NCBI GenBank assembly: GCA_009692005.1
Contig: SHZZ01000006.1
Span: 46,847 to 110,846 of the forward strand
Direction: 5' to 3'
Length of the DNA: 64,000 bases
Source: Gemmataceae bacterium
GTDB lineage: Bacteria > Planctomycetota > Planctomycetia > Gemmatales > Gemmataceae
The position numbers were made by a program, and so were the translations under genes. The number at the start of each line of letters is the position of its first letter. Position 1 is the first letter of the stretch. The notes under the pieces are model-generated. The model saw only the letters and a program-made list of their open reading frames with translations, was not told the DNA's origin and did not search any database. Below are positions 7,592 to 16,901 of the stretch, piece by piece.

Positions 7592-10500
7592 ATGGAACCG
7601 AACACGGTTGCCGCAGGGCGGCTTGAAACCAGGATTTCCCAATTAGGTAAAGCCCTATTCTCCCTTGCCAAACCGCAACAGCAAGTCCCATTTACCCTTT
7701 CTTGGTGGGAAGACCGGGTGATGGAATTCACCATGGCAAATGAACCGCTCAAAGTTGAACTGTTCCGGTTTATTGATGCGCTGCCGGCCCTGAAAACCCC
7801 TTCCCTGCTGGCCCAAGGTCTGGGCCCGGTTTTCCAAACTATTCCTTTTGGGCAACCCTTTCTGGGTCAATTCCTGCCATTTCTGATTCCGCAAAAACGG
7901 TGGCCCGGAGACCTTTTCAAATCCTTCGTGGAGTATTGCGCCAACCGCATGGCCAGAAAATTCATTGCCGGCGCCAATCTTGAAGCGGTCACTCGAGAAT
8001 TATTTAATCTCCGTCGTTCCGGGCAGGGTTTCACTGTTGATGTTTTAGGTGAAGCCACCATGACAGAAAAGGAAGCGGAAATATCCCTCGAGGAATACAC
8101 AAAATTGGCCAGGCACCTGGCCCAGGAAGTGAAGGGATGGGAAGAAGATCAGCGCCTTGACTTTAACTCGCAAGGCAGACTGCCCAGGGCCAATATTTCC
8201 ATCAAGTTATCTTCCTTGGATTCGCAATTCGATCCCATCGCCCCAGGAACCGTGGTGGAACGAGTCTCCGGCAGAATTCGCCCTTTACTCAGGTTTGCCC
8301 GCGACAACCAAATATTCATCTATTTCGACATGGAGCAATATGCCCTCAAAGACCTGGTGATGCAAATCTTCCAGGAAGTCTTGCGAGAAGCGGAATTTCG
8401 CGAGTGGCCCCATGTTGGCCTGGCCATCCAGGTCTACCTGAAAGACACCCGCCAAGACCTGGAAAATTTATGCCAATGGGCCAGGGAACGGGGAACGCCG
8501 GTTTGGGTTCGCCTGGTGAAAGGGGCGTATTGGGATTACGAAACAATTCATGCGGGGCTGGAAGGCTGGCCCTCTCCCGTCTGGGAAAAAAAATGGGAAA
8601 CCGATGCCAGTTACGAAGAGATCACGACTTTTCTTTTGGAAAACAGGGCGCACCTTCGGCCGGCGTTCGCTTCCCACAACATTCGCTCAGTCAGCCAGGC
8701 CATTGCCAAGGCTGAAGCAAGAGGAATCCCCGCCAAGGAAATGGAGTTTCAGGTTCTCTACGGAATGGGCAAACCAATTGGCGATGCCTTGACATCACTC
8801 GGGTACCGGGTGCGTGTTTACACGCCGTATGGCGAACTAATTCCCGGGATGGCTTATTTGGTGAGAAGACTGCTGGAAAATACGGCCAACGATTCATTCA
8901 TCCGCGCCGCAGGCGCCGATTCGCTTTCCGAGGAAAGACTCCTTATGAAACCAATGCACAATCCAGTTCGAGAACAAAACTCGCCAACAACTCCTGGGAT
9001 TACCCCCAGGGAATTTCGCAATGAACCCTTGGCGAATTTCTCCTCGGTTATGCCACGAACAGACATGACCTCAGCTTTGGCCAGAGTTCGCAACCAACTG
9101 GGTAAAGAATACGCCCCCATGGTGTCAGGTAAAGTGATCAAAACCCAAATGTCTTTCGAAAGCGTGAATCCCTCCAGAAAAAGAGAAGTCGTTGGGCGAA
9201 TTGGGTACGCAAGTCCGTCCGACGCCATGGCTGCGATGGAGGCAGCGGAGCGAGCAAGAAAATCGTGGGGGGCCACCTCCTGGAAAACGCGGGCGGACCT
9301 TTTACGAAAGACCGCCTCCCTTTTGCGAAAAAGGAAATTCGACCTTGCAGCCTGGCAAATACTGGAATGCGGGAAAAATTGGCGAGAAGCGGATGCGGAT
9401 GTTTGCGAAGCCATTGATTTCTGCGATTACTACGCGGCCACTGGCGAACTGCTCGGCCGTAGCCGCGTTGTGGAAATGGCCGGGGAATTGAACAAAACAT
9501 TTCTCGAGCCCCGCGGCGTGGCGGTGGTAATCGCCCCCTGGAACTTCCCCCTGGCCATCCTGGCCGGAATGTCCGCCGCCGCCCTCGTCACGGGAAACAC
9601 CCTGGTCATGAAACCCGCCGAGCAATCCAGCGTGAATGGCGCCCTGTGGCATCAAGCTTTGCTGGATGCCGGTTTTCCCCCCGAGGTGATTCAATTCCTT
9701 CCGGGAAAGGGAGAAGAAATTGGGCCGGTGCTGGTCAATCACCCGGCCACATCCATCGTGGCCTTCACTGGGTCGCGGAAAGCGGGATTAAGCATCAACC
9801 GTTCGGCGGCAGAAATATTTGCCGGGCAGACTCAAGTAAAAAAGGTGATCGCGGAGATGGGAGGCAAAAACGCTATTCTCATCGATGCCAACGCCGATTT
9901 GGATGAAGCCGTGGCGGGCGTAACCGCGAGCGCCATGGATTTTCAGGGGCAAAAATGCTCTGCCTGCAGCAGGGTTTTGGTTCCCAGGGAAATGCACAAC
10001 TTGTTTCTGCAAAGGCTGGTGGAGGCAATCGCTTCGAGAAAGATTGGCCCTGGCGAGGATCCACAATTTAAATTGGGCCCGGTCATTGACGAGGAAGCGC
10101 AAAACCGAATTGAAGCTGCCATTACCGCTGGGCGTCAAGCAGGAAAATTGGTTTACCGGGGAGACCCGGGCCCCTTGAAGGAGGAAGGCTTTTTTGTTGG
10201 ACCAGCAGTCTTCACCGACACCCCGCCGGAATCGCCACTGTGCCAGGAGGAAATCTTCGGCCCAGTTGTGGCGGTTATTCCCTATGCCACTTTGGAAGAA
10301 GCCTTGCAGATCGCAAACGGCGTTCCCTACGCCCTGACCGGAGGATTTTATTCCAGGTCGAATCAGAATATTGAACGGGTGGCCCGGGAGTTCCATGTGG
10401 GGAATTTGTACATCAACAGGAAAATCACCGGGGCCTTGGTACATAGGCAGCCATTTGGCGGTTTCAAAATGAGTGGCGTCGGATCAAAGGCCGGCGGAGC

Positions 10501-10636
10501 CGATTATTTGTTGCAATTCCTACTCCCAAGGACTATTACTGAAAATACCTTGAGAAGAGGTTTTGCCCCGGATCGTCCCGCCAGTGGTTTTAACCTCGAA
10601 GAAAATGTCAACCCGCCAGAGAACCCCGAACCATGA
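7592..10636 (+). CDS. putA: Bifunctional proline dehydrogenase / L-glutamate gamma-semialdehyde dehydrogenase
   Basis: 1014 residues from the ATG at 7592; an in-frame TTG at 7514 would add 26 residues with no family-like sequence. The N-terminal half is the FAD-dependent proline dehydrogenase barrel (ISIKLSSLDSQFDP, YFDMEQYA, RLVKGAYWDYE, YTPYGELIPGMAYLVRRLLEN). The C-terminal half is an aldehyde dehydrogenase (APWNFPLAI, FTGSRKAG, general-base Glu755 in EMGGKNA, nucleophile Cys789 in QKCSACSR). Together they oxidise proline to glutamate. There is no N-terminal DNA-binding ribbon-helix-helix domain, so it is not the autoregulating PutA type. The stop overlaps the next ATG by 4 bp. Confidence 0.92.
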   Translation: MEPNTVAAGRLETRISQLGKALFSLAKPQQQVPFTLSWWEDRVMEFTMANEPLKVELFRFIDALPALKTPSLLAQGLGPVFQTIPFGQPFLGQFLPFLIPQKRWPGDLFKSFVEYCANRMARKFIAGANLEAVTRELFNLRRSGQGFTVDVLGEATMTEKEAEISLEEYTKLARHLAQEVKGWEEDQRLDFNSQGRLPRANISIKLSSLDSQFDPIAPGTVVERVSGRIRPLLRFARDNQIFIYFDMEQYALKDLVMQIFQEVLREAEFREWPHVGLAIQVYLKDTRQDLENLCQWARERGTPVWVRLVKGAYWDYETIHAGLEGWPSPVWEKKWETDASYEEITTFLLENRAHLRPAFASHNIRSVSQAIAKAEARGIPAKEMEFQVLYGMGKPIGDALTSLGYRVRVYTPYGELIPGMAYLVRRLLENTANDSFIRAAGADSLSEERLLMKPMHNPVREQNSPTTPGITPREFRNEPLANFSSVMPRTDMTSALARVRNQLGKEYAPMVSGKVIKTQMSFESVNPSRKREVVGRIGYASPSDAMAAMEAAERARKSWGATSWKTRADLLRKTASLLRKRKFDLAAWQILECGKNWREADADVCEAIDFCDYYAATGELLGRSRVVEMAGELNKTFLEPRGVAVVIAPWNFPLAILAGMSAAALVTGNTLVMKPAEQSSVNGALWHQALLDAGFPPEVIQFLPGKGEEIGPVLVNHPATSIVAFTGSRKAGLSINRSAAEIFAGQTQVKKVIAEMGGKNAILIDANADLDEAVAGVTASAMDFQGQKCSACSRVLVPREMHNLFLQRLVEAIASRKIGPGEDPQFKLGPVIDEEAQNRIEAAITAGRQAGKLVYRGDPGPLKEEGFFVGPAVFTDTPPESPLCQEEIFGPVVAVIPYATLEEALQIANGVPYALTGGFYSRSNQNIERVAREFHVGNLYINRKITGALVHRQPFGGFKMSGVGSKAGGADYLLQFLLPRTITENTLRRGFAPDRPASGFNLEENVNPPENPEP

Positions 10637-11574
10637 TTTACAGAAAACTTTTGATCCCCACCCTTTGCCTGGCCCTCACGGGAATTTCCCTGGCTGCGCC
10701 TCCAGAAGAAATCAAAGTTCACAAGGCGTTGGTTTATAGCCTGGCTTTCAGCCCAGATGGGAAAAACCTGGCCACCGCCGGGTTCGATAATGTGATCAAG
10801 CTCACCGATTTTTCCAACGGCAAGGAAATCTTGACCTTCACCGGCCACACTGGGCCAGTTTATTGCGTTGCTTTCTCCAAGGATGGGGCCACATTGGTTT
10901 CTTCCAGCCTCGACACGACGATTCGCTCTTGGAATGTTAAAGATGGAAAGCAATTAAAAGAATTGAAAGGCCACACAGGGATCGTGGATGGCATTGCCCT
11001 GAGTCCGGATGGAAAATTGCTGGCTTCCGGAAGTTCCGACAAATCGGTCCGCCTTTGGAATCTGGCCGAGGCCAAGGAGCTAAAAACCCTAGGCTCCCAT
11101 GGCGGTTCGGTTTATTCAGTCGTCTTTTCTCCCGATGGCAAGACCCTGGCTTCCGCAGGCGCAGACATGACCATCAAAGTCTGGGATGTCGCGGGGCAAA
11201 AAGAACTAAAAACTTTGAAAGGCCCGACCGGCGCTATTACAGGAATCACTTACACCAAGGACAATAACACCCTGGTTTCCATCGGCCACGACCGCATGGT
11301 CCGCATTTGGGATATTGCCCAAGGAAAAGAAACCAAAGCCATGGGGCCGACTGCAGATGACCTTTATGGAATTTCGCTTTCCAAAGACGGAAAAACCCTG
11401 GCGACCAGTGGTTATGGGGGAAATTTATCCACCTGGGATCTGGGCGGCGGAAAACAAATCCTGAGCAAGAAGCTCAAGACTTTTGGCGCTTATTGCGTTT
11501 CTTTTTCCCCCGACGAGAAATTCCTGGTTTCCGGACATGACAACAGTTCTTGCCTGGTCACGCCTGTCAAGTAA
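10633..11574 (+). CDS. Secreted WD40-repeat beta-propeller protein
   Basis: 313 residues with a signal peptide (basic start, core LCLALTGISLA, cut near Ala-Ala-Pro). The rest is seven WD40-type blades with the recurring pattern SPDGKxLAxxGxDxxIKxWD, for example FSPDGKTLASAGAD and SPDGKLLASGSSDKS. This forms one propeller, a scaffold for protein contacts in the periplasm or at the cell surface. The ATG overlaps the putA stop (ATGA), implying translational coupling with proline catabolism, although no functional link is known. It converges with a small lipoprotein gene whose stop abuts at 11575. Confidence 0.85.
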   Translation: MIYRKLLIPTLCLALTGISLAAPPEEIKVHKALVYSLAFSPDGKNLATAGFDNVIKLTDFSNGKEILTFTGHTGPVYCVAFSKDGATLVSSSLDTTIRSWNVKDGKQLKELKGHTGIVDGIALSPDGKLLASGSSDKSVRLWNLAEAKELKTLGSHGGSVYSVVFSPDGKTLASAGADMTIKVWDVAGQKELKTLKGPTGAITGITYTKDNNTLVSIGHDRMVRIWDIAQGKETKAMGPTADDLYGISLSKDGKTLATSGYGGNLSTWDLGGGKQILSKKLKTFGAYCVSFSPDEKFLVSGHDNSSCLVTPVK

Positions 11575-11766
11575 CTAAGGGGAGGTGGCGGGAGCTGCCC
11601 TGGCCATCGTATGCCCAGTCGATCCCGCGGATTTCTCCGAAACCAACAAGGGGTCCGGGTAGGCGCCTTGATTATTGGCTGCCAGAAATTTTTGCTGGCA
11701 CCCGGCGGCTGCCCAGGAAGCCAGAATCAGGAATAACCCAGCCAATGCAGCGCTTCGGAGTTTCAT
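11575..11766 (-). CDS. Tiny lipoprotein, 63 aa
   Basis: Begins MKLRSAALAGLFLILASWAAAGC: a clean lipoprotein signal with lipobox AAGC and Cys at about residue 23, followed by about 40 Ala/Ser/Pro-rich residues. No domain is visible. It converges with the WD40 gene and stands alone on its strand, with a 363-bp gap upstream that must hold its promoter. Small stand-alone lipoproteins of this kind are common in planctomycetes. Confidence 0.55.
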   Translation of the reverse strand: MKLRSAALAGLFLILASWAAAGCQQKFLAANNQGAYPDPLLVSEKSAGSTGHTMARAAPATSP

Positions 11767-12129
11767 TATTCACCAGCAAAGATATACGGGGATATTCCCT
11801 CTTTAATTAGACCATCAAATCAGCGGGAATCTGAAAACTTTTGGAAATTGATAATTTTTCGCCCTGGCACTTGTGCCCCTATCCCTTTCTTTTGGAATAT
11901 CCGGATTTTTCCTTAACTTCGAATGGTAACCAAGGCGGGTGTTTTCTTGGGTGTGGATTTTTTCACGGGCGCGTTCTCAGCCCCAGGGCGCGTTCATTCG
12001 GGCCAATTTTTCCAAGGAGCATTTTCGGACCCAGGGTCGCAACCATTCCAACCCTCGGAACATCGCCGACCCGGACATTTCCCGTTTTCGGGATTTGAAT
12101 TACTCCGCCTCCCCTAGGGATTATTGCAA
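11767..12129. other. 363-bp intergenic region without a convincing gene
   Basis: Lies between the start of the small lipoprotein (11766) and the stop of the HEAT-like gene (12130), both on the minus strand. It is T-rich near 11860-11950. A short hairpin, TCCCG-TTTT-CGGGA, lies at 12080-12093 without a T-run, so it is at best a weak terminator for the upstream gene. Short ORFs on the plus strand (about 11923-12117) are rich in Phe, Gly and Pro and lack support. Confidence 0.5.
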
Positions 12130-13692
12130 TTAAAGTTCTTCGCTTAAATTGGCAATGGCTTCGCGGGCGTGAACTGCGACATCGCCATCCGGTGCATCGA
12201 CCAACTGGTCGAGTTCCGGCCACAAGAGGGAAATTCCCTGCGTTGAAACCGTGTGAATAGTTTGATGAACAATAAAAGGATCATCATTCAACAAGCCGGA
12301 GCGCAACCACTGTAAGGAGGATCGCTCCCCCAGACGAGCCAAAGCGCTTCTGGCTGCATACCGTGTTTCCATTTGTTTATCACCGCAGTGTTTTTTTAAG
12401 GCCGAAATCACTGCGGTTCTTCCAAAAGGTTCCCACCACCCCAAGGCGTTTAAAGCTTCCAATTGGGGGAAGCCTTTTCCTGCAAGCGCCAATTTCACCA
12501 GGAATTTCTCCGTGGCCAAGGAAGGGTGGAACCGCAAACAGCGGGCCAGTGAGGCAAGGCATGCTGCTTTTTCCTTTCGCGAGGAAAGCGATTCCCCCCA
12601 GGAAGATTGCAATCCTTTTGCCCAATCGAGAAGGAAATCTCCCAAATCCTGTTTGGAAAAGGAGAAGCACTCTAAAAGGAGGGTTTTCCAGGCATAGTTT
12701 TTATCATGAAGCAGCTTGCGCAGTTCTCCGTTGGGAGGGCATTTCAATTCGCACATGGCTTGCAAATAGTCCGGGTGTTGCAGCAAGGGGGACCTCGTGA
12801 GGGCATATTGCAAACCCTTACGAGCATTCTCCAGGTACTCCTCAATGTGAATTTCTAGAGATTCCATACGGGTCAACTGCCATTGGCACTCATCGGCGGT
12901 TTCCCCAGCGCCAGGAAAATCGGCTTTTAATCCCTTGAAGCGCTTGAGAACCCGCAAGGCATGGTGAAACACCAAGGCCATATGGGGGTTAATATCGTCT
13001 GGCCTATTTACTGCCGCCGGAGCCTTTTCCGCCTTGCGGGAATCCCACAAGGCTTCGAGTAAATCGCCCAAACGGGCTTCACTAACTAAAGAAGGAGAAT
13101 TCCCTGCCCGGATCCCCTGAAGGGCCAGGCATAAGGCTTTCAAAGCCAGGCGCCCTGTGGGATTATTTGGCTTGCGCAAGTAGCCTTCAAAGGAAAGAAA
13201 GCAAATCAATTCCCCCGCCAGCAAATGATGGTACCCGTGCTGATTTTCTTCCAGATACCGTAACATTTCTGGAAGCATATCATGACGGTTGAGAGCCCGC
13301 AGCCCACTGGCCAAATCAATGGAGAACCATTCCTGCTCCATGGAGTCGCGGGACAGGGGTTTGCCAAAAGTTTTTTCCAAAATTTGGGCAGCGCTTTCGG
13401 TGCCGATTTCCGTAAGGGCGCGAACTTGAACGAGAAAATCGAGCCCGCCTTGAAGCATTTTCTCCAAGGCCTGCGCTTCCCCGTCCTCCAACATTTGCCG
13501 GAAGCGGTTTTTTGTCTTTTCCAAAGCCGTGGAGGAAACATCCTCACCTTGAAAAGCATCCAAATGCTGGCGGGAAACCGGAGAAAGAAAAATTGTTTGC
13601 GGGTCTGAAGAGGGCGGAGTTCTTCTGAGGATGACAAAGAATCCCAGCACTGCCAGGAGAAATAAAACCAGCATTGCCAGAATAGGGTCCAT
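12130..13692 (-). CDS. Membrane-anchored HEAT-like repeat protein
   Basis: 520 residues. The N-terminus MDPILAMLVLFLLAVLGFFVILRR is a single transmembrane anchor. The rest is a long helical solenoid with no catalytic motif; the last 120 residues look like HEAT repeats (ETRYAARSALARLGE, DGDVAVHAREAIANL). The topology suggests that most of the protein is cytoplasmic if the basic RR is the inside flank. It lies 25 bp after proA and is the last gene of the minus-strand run that carries cdaA and proA. No specific function is recognised; a scaffold role is an inference. Confidence 0.6.
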   Translation of the reverse strand: MDPILAMLVLFLLAVLGFFVILRRTPPSSDPQTIFLSPVSRQHLDAFQGEDVSSTALEKTKNRFRQMLEDGEAQALEKMLQGGLDFLVQVRALTEIGTESAAQILEKTFGKPLSRDSMEQEWFSIDLASGLRALNRHDMLPEMLRYLEENQHGYHHLLAGELICFLSFEGYLRKPNNPTGRLALKALCLALQGIRAGNSPSLVSEARLGDLLEALWDSRKAEKAPAAVNRPDDINPHMALVFHHALRVLKRFKGLKADFPGAGETADECQWQLTRMESLEIHIEEYLENARKGLQYALTRSPLLQHPDYLQAMCELKCPPNGELRKLLHDKNYAWKTLLLECFSFSKQDLGDFLLDWAKGLQSSWGESLSSRKEKAACLASLARCLRFHPSLATEKFLVKLALAGKGFPQLEALNALGWWEPFGRTAVISALKKHCGDKQMETRYAARSALARLGERSSLQWLRSGLLNDDPFIVHQTIHTVSTQGISLLWPELDQLVDAPDGDVAVHAREAIANLSEEL

Positions 13693-13717
13693 AAATCAAA
13701 TACCCAAGCCCGGCGGC

Positions 13718-14980
13718 TTATTCCCTTACTTGCCCCTTTCCCAGGATAACATATTTGTAAGAAGTCAACTCGTTTAATCCGCAAGGACCGCGGGCATGGT
13801 ACTTGTCGGTGCTGATGCCAATTTCCGCCCCCAGGCCCAATTCCCCGCCGTCGTTAAACCGCGTGCTGGCATTCACCATGACAGCGGCGGAGTCAACGCA
13901 CTGGGTAAACCGCTCAGCAGCTTGCGGGTTTTGCGTGAGAATCGCCTCGGTATGGCCGGAACCATAACGGGCAATGTGCTCCATGGCCTCGTCGATCCCC
14001 TCTACGACTTTTAAAGAAATTATCTTATCCAGGTATTCCTCAGAGAAATCCCCCTCAACAGCCTTTACTACGCCGGTAGCCAGGAGGCAAGTTTCTTGGC
14101 AGCCACGGATTTCAACACCCTGACTTTGCAATGCTCCTACCAGGCGGGGAATAACCCTGGGGGCAATTTCCCGGTCAACCAGCAAACTTTCAGCGGCATT
14201 GCAAACTCCAGGGCGCTGACATTTGGCGTTGATAATAATTTGTATCGCCATTTCCATATCCGCTGTCGTTTCCACATACACATGGCAATTGCCCCGGTAA
14301 TGCTTCATCACCGGCATGCGCGCTTCCTGACTGACGCGGCGGATTAATTCCTCACCACCGCGGGGTATCACCAGGTCCACCAAGTCATTCCTGGTTAGCA
14401 AGTCACCCACAATTTTTCGGTCGGGATTGTCAATCAGTTGAATAGCATCAAGGGGAATGCCTGCTTCGGCCAGTCCGGAACGCAAAACGCCAACCAAGGC
14501 CAGGTTGGAATGCAGCGCTTCCTTTCCTCCCCGGAGAATAATGGCATTGCCACTTTTGATGGCCAGGGCCCCTGCATCCACGGTGACATTTGGCCGAGAT
14601 TCATAAATAAAAAAAATCACGCCCAAAGGCACGCCGGTTTTTTTCACTACCAAACCGTTAGGCCTGACGGTAGAGGAAATGACTCTGCCCACCGGATCCT
14701 CGAGCAGGGCGATTTCCTCCAAAGATTTGGCCATGGAGCCGATTCGCGCGGGGTCCAGCCGCAGCCTATCGAGTTGCGCGGAACCCATACCGGCATTTGC
14801 GGCTGAAGCCAAGTCGCGGGCGTTGGCCTGCATAATCCCTTCGGTTGCTTGTGGAAGCCTTTCGGCGGTTTGTTTCAGCCATTGGTTTTTACTTGCGGTC
14901 GAACAGAGCGAAAGGGCCCGCGCGGCCAACCTGGCTTTGGCCCCGATTTCCTGGGCTAAGTGGGTTTCCGATTTTTTCAA
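13718..14980 (-). CDS. proA: Gamma-glutamyl phosphate reductase (glutamate-5-semialdehyde dehydrogenase)
   Basis: 420 residues, normal length for ProA, which makes glutamate semialdehyde for proline synthesis in the cytoplasm with NADPH. Motifs include GVIFFIYESRPNVT, SGNAIILRGGKEA, IPRGGEELIRRV, and CQRPGVCNAAESLLVD with the catalytic Cys. The start is TTG at 14980 (TTGAAAAAA); no ATG fits better. It follows the YbbR-protein gene by 15 bp. Its usual partner proB (glutamate 5-kinase) is not in the window. Confidence 0.93.
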   Translation of the reverse strand: MKKSETHLAQEIGAKARLAARALSLCSTASKNQWLKQTAERLPQATEGIMQANARDLASAANAGMGSAQLDRLRLDPARIGSMAKSLEEIALLEDPVGRVISSTVRPNGLVVKKTGVPLGVIFFIYESRPNVTVDAGALAIKSGNAIILRGGKEALHSNLALVGVLRSGLAEAGIPLDAIQLIDNPDRKIVGDLLTRNDLVDLVIPRGGEELIRRVSQEARMPVMKHYRGNCHVYVETTADMEMAIQIIINAKCQRPGVCNAAESLLVDREIAPRVIPRLVGALQSQGVEIRGCQETCLLATGVVKAVEGDFSEEYLDKIISLKVVEGIDEAMEHIARYGSGHTEAILTQNPQAAERFTQCVDSAAVMVNASTRFNDGGELGLGAEIGISTDKYHARGPCGLNELTSYKYVILGKGQVRE

Positions 14981-14995
14981 GTTATTCGATCCGAA

Positions 14996-16063
14996 TCAAG
15001 GTTTCTCGGGAAGGCCAGGGGGAACTTTTCCACCCTTTTCTGGCAAGAATAATTCTATGGTCCGGTCGCGGGGAAACTCTTCCAGGAGTGAAAAATCCCT
15101 GGGTAATTGAATTTGCACTTTTTCGACCTGCACGCCTGCCACGCCCGGCCTTTCCGCCAGATCAATGAAGGCCAAAATCCGTGGAGCCTGGGGCAACACC
15201 GGCCCTTCCACGCGCAAATCCACTTTGCGGGAGCGCTCATCCTGGAACGACGGGCGAAAAGGAAAATCCGCCGGGTAGAGGAAGCGAATGGGGATTTCCT
15301 TGATTTCATAAACTTTGCGAGGTTCCGGCAGCAATTTCACAGTGACATAATCAGGTTTAGTCTGCACCGGCTTGCCTTCCAATTCGCGTGCCAAGGACAC
15401 TTTAAAGTCGCGCGGAGATTTTCCCTGGGGAGAAAAACTAATGGAAGTAGTCCAAGGCACAGTTTGGATTGCCTTGGTCCTTTCCAGGATTTCCTGAGGG
15501 CCGCGAACAGCTACCGAGGCCGGTTCGAAAAGGATTTGCGAATTCGAAAGAGAAAACCCTCCCGTTTCCACCTGCACCGGCAGGTTTTTTTCGACCAGTT
15601 TATGCACAGTAATGGGAATGCGGTTTTTCCCCTCCACCATGCGCGGGTGAACACCCCGGAAAAGGTGCATGTTTTCCTCGGAAACCAAAATGGTATCGGA
15701 GAATTTCGCCTCTTTGAGGCGGCCATCGGGAATGGAATACTCAACCCTGGCGGTGATTTGCTCCTTTTGTAGCAACTCCCTGGCCTGGCGAATTTTCAAC
15801 GGGCTGCCCTTGAACGAAACCGCCGCCTGCTTGGGTCCAAGAATTTCCAAAAGATAATTATCCGCCTGAGCGGGGTTCAGGGTGATTTCGACAGGGATGG
15901 TAATGGGGTCCAATACTTCCTGATCCCGGTTGCTGGCATACAGCCAAGCCAGCAAAGCCAAGGCCAGGGAAACCGCGATGGAACTGCAGCGGTCCAGCCA
16001 TTTCGACCGCGGGCTTTTGGGTTTCATTTTGACCAGGAAGGGCAAGTCGCTTTCAGGCGGCAT
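14996..16063 (-). CDS. YbbR-domain protein, CdaR-like regulator of diadenylate cyclase
   Basis: 355 residues from the ATG at 16063, which overlaps the cdaA stop by 11 bp; a longer upstream extension in the same frame is only antisense to cdaA conserved regions. One transmembrane helix (SSIAVSLALALLAWLYAS) is followed by an extracytoplasmic part made of several YbbR repeats, each with the pattern of a short beta fold ending in a V-x-V/ITV segment and PVQ/PVE phrases. In Firmicutes, CdaR is membrane-bound and modulates CdaA; gene order here is the same. That supports a shared role in c-di-AMP control. Confidence 0.82.
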   Translation of the reverse strand: MPPESDLPFLVKMKPKSPRSKWLDRCSSIAVSLALALLAWLYASNRDQEVLDPITIPVEITLNPAQADNYLLEILGPKQAAVSFKGSPLKIRQARELLQKEQITARVEYSIPDGRLKEAKFSDTILVSEENMHLFRGVHPRMVEGKNRIPITVHKLVEKNLPVQVETGGFSLSNSQILFEPASVAVRGPQEILERTKAIQTVPWTTSISFSPQGKSPRDFKVSLARELEGKPVQTKPDYVTVKLLPEPRKVYEIKEIPIRFLYPADFPFRPSFQDERSRKVDLRVEGPVLPQAPRILAFIDLAERPGVAGVQVEKVQIQLPRDFSLLEEFPRDRTIELFLPEKGGKVPPGLPEKP

Positions 16064-16871
16064 GGGCTTCCTCTTCCGTGCCAGGTTTTTTTCTGGCCAA
16101 GTACAATTCCAGCATTCGGGACCGCAAGGATTCCTGCGGTACGGATTGCAATCTGCCTGCATGGGCCAACGAAATCCTTCCCGTTTCCTCGCTCACCACC
16201 AGCAGAATAGCATCCGTCTCCTCGCTGGTTCCCAAGGCGGAACGATGGCGCATGCCATGAATCATGCGGTTGGAAACTTCCAAGGGAGCAAGGGGAAGTT
16301 GGCAGCCAGCGGCCAGGATTCTGCCGCCACTCACGACCACGGCCCCATCATGCATGGGGCTGCTTTTTTGAAAAATGGCTTTCAGCAAAGGCAGGCTAAT
16401 CTCGGCGTCAAGGCGCGTGCCCGTTTCCGCATAGAGCCCCAGCGGTATCTCCCTTTCTAAAGCAAGCAAGGCCCCAATTCGCAGGTTGGAAAGGGAAATG
16501 GCAGCATCTGCCAGCTTATCCAAGTAGGGCCGATCGACCTGAGAATTTAAAACCTTCCACAGGCCATGGCGCCCAAGCCACATCAAACCCCGGCGCAATT
16601 CCGGCTGAAAAATCACCAACAAAGCCACCATCATGGTGGCCAAAAGGTAATCGAGAACCCTGCCCACCACTGTCAGGTCAAAGATAATAACCAAGACCTG
16701 TGCCGCCATGAAAATGGCAACGACGAGGAGGCCAAAGGCTCGCACCACCCCTGTGCCGCGGCTGCGCCCCAAAAATTGCAACAGGAAAAATATGCCCACG
16801 GCCAGGATGGCGATTTGCACCAAAGCCCTGGCATCCAGCATTTCCCAAGTATTTAAAATTCGGTCAATCAA
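16053..16871 (-). CDS. cdaA: Diadenylate cyclase, membrane-bound CdaA type
   Basis: 272 residues. Three N-terminal transmembrane helices (about residues 15-34, 42-64 and 70-88) precede a DAC domain that joins two ATP molecules into c-di-AMP. The diagnostic DGA motif is at 175-177 (SSPMHDGAVVV) and RHRSA starts at 208 (GMRHRSALG). The start is TTG at 16871; the only nearby ATG reads straight into a stop. It is followed at once by the CdaR-like gene and preceded by folP, 30 bp away. c-di-AMP usually governs potassium and osmolyte balance and wall stress. Confidence 0.93.
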   Translation of the reverse strand: MIDRILNTWEMLDARALVQIAILAVGIFFLLQFLGRSRGTGVVRAFGLLVVAIFMAAQVLVIIFDLTVVGRVLDYLLATMMVALLVIFQPELRRGLMWLGRHGLWKVLNSQVDRPYLDKLADAAISLSNLRIGALLALEREIPLGLYAETGTRLDAEISLPLLKAIFQKSSPMHDGAVVVSGGRILAAGCQLPLAPLEVSNRMIHGMRHRSALGTSEETDAILLVVSEETGRISLAHAGRLQSVPQESLRSRMLELYLARKKPGTEEEAHAA

Positions 16872-16901
16872 ATCACATGGCTCCGAGGCGACCTATTACA
16901 C

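Noticed and set aside
11923..12117. Short plus-strand ORFs in the 363-bp gap
   Set aside because: Overlapping frames of about 60 codons, Phe/Gly/Pro-rich, without SD or family resemblance.
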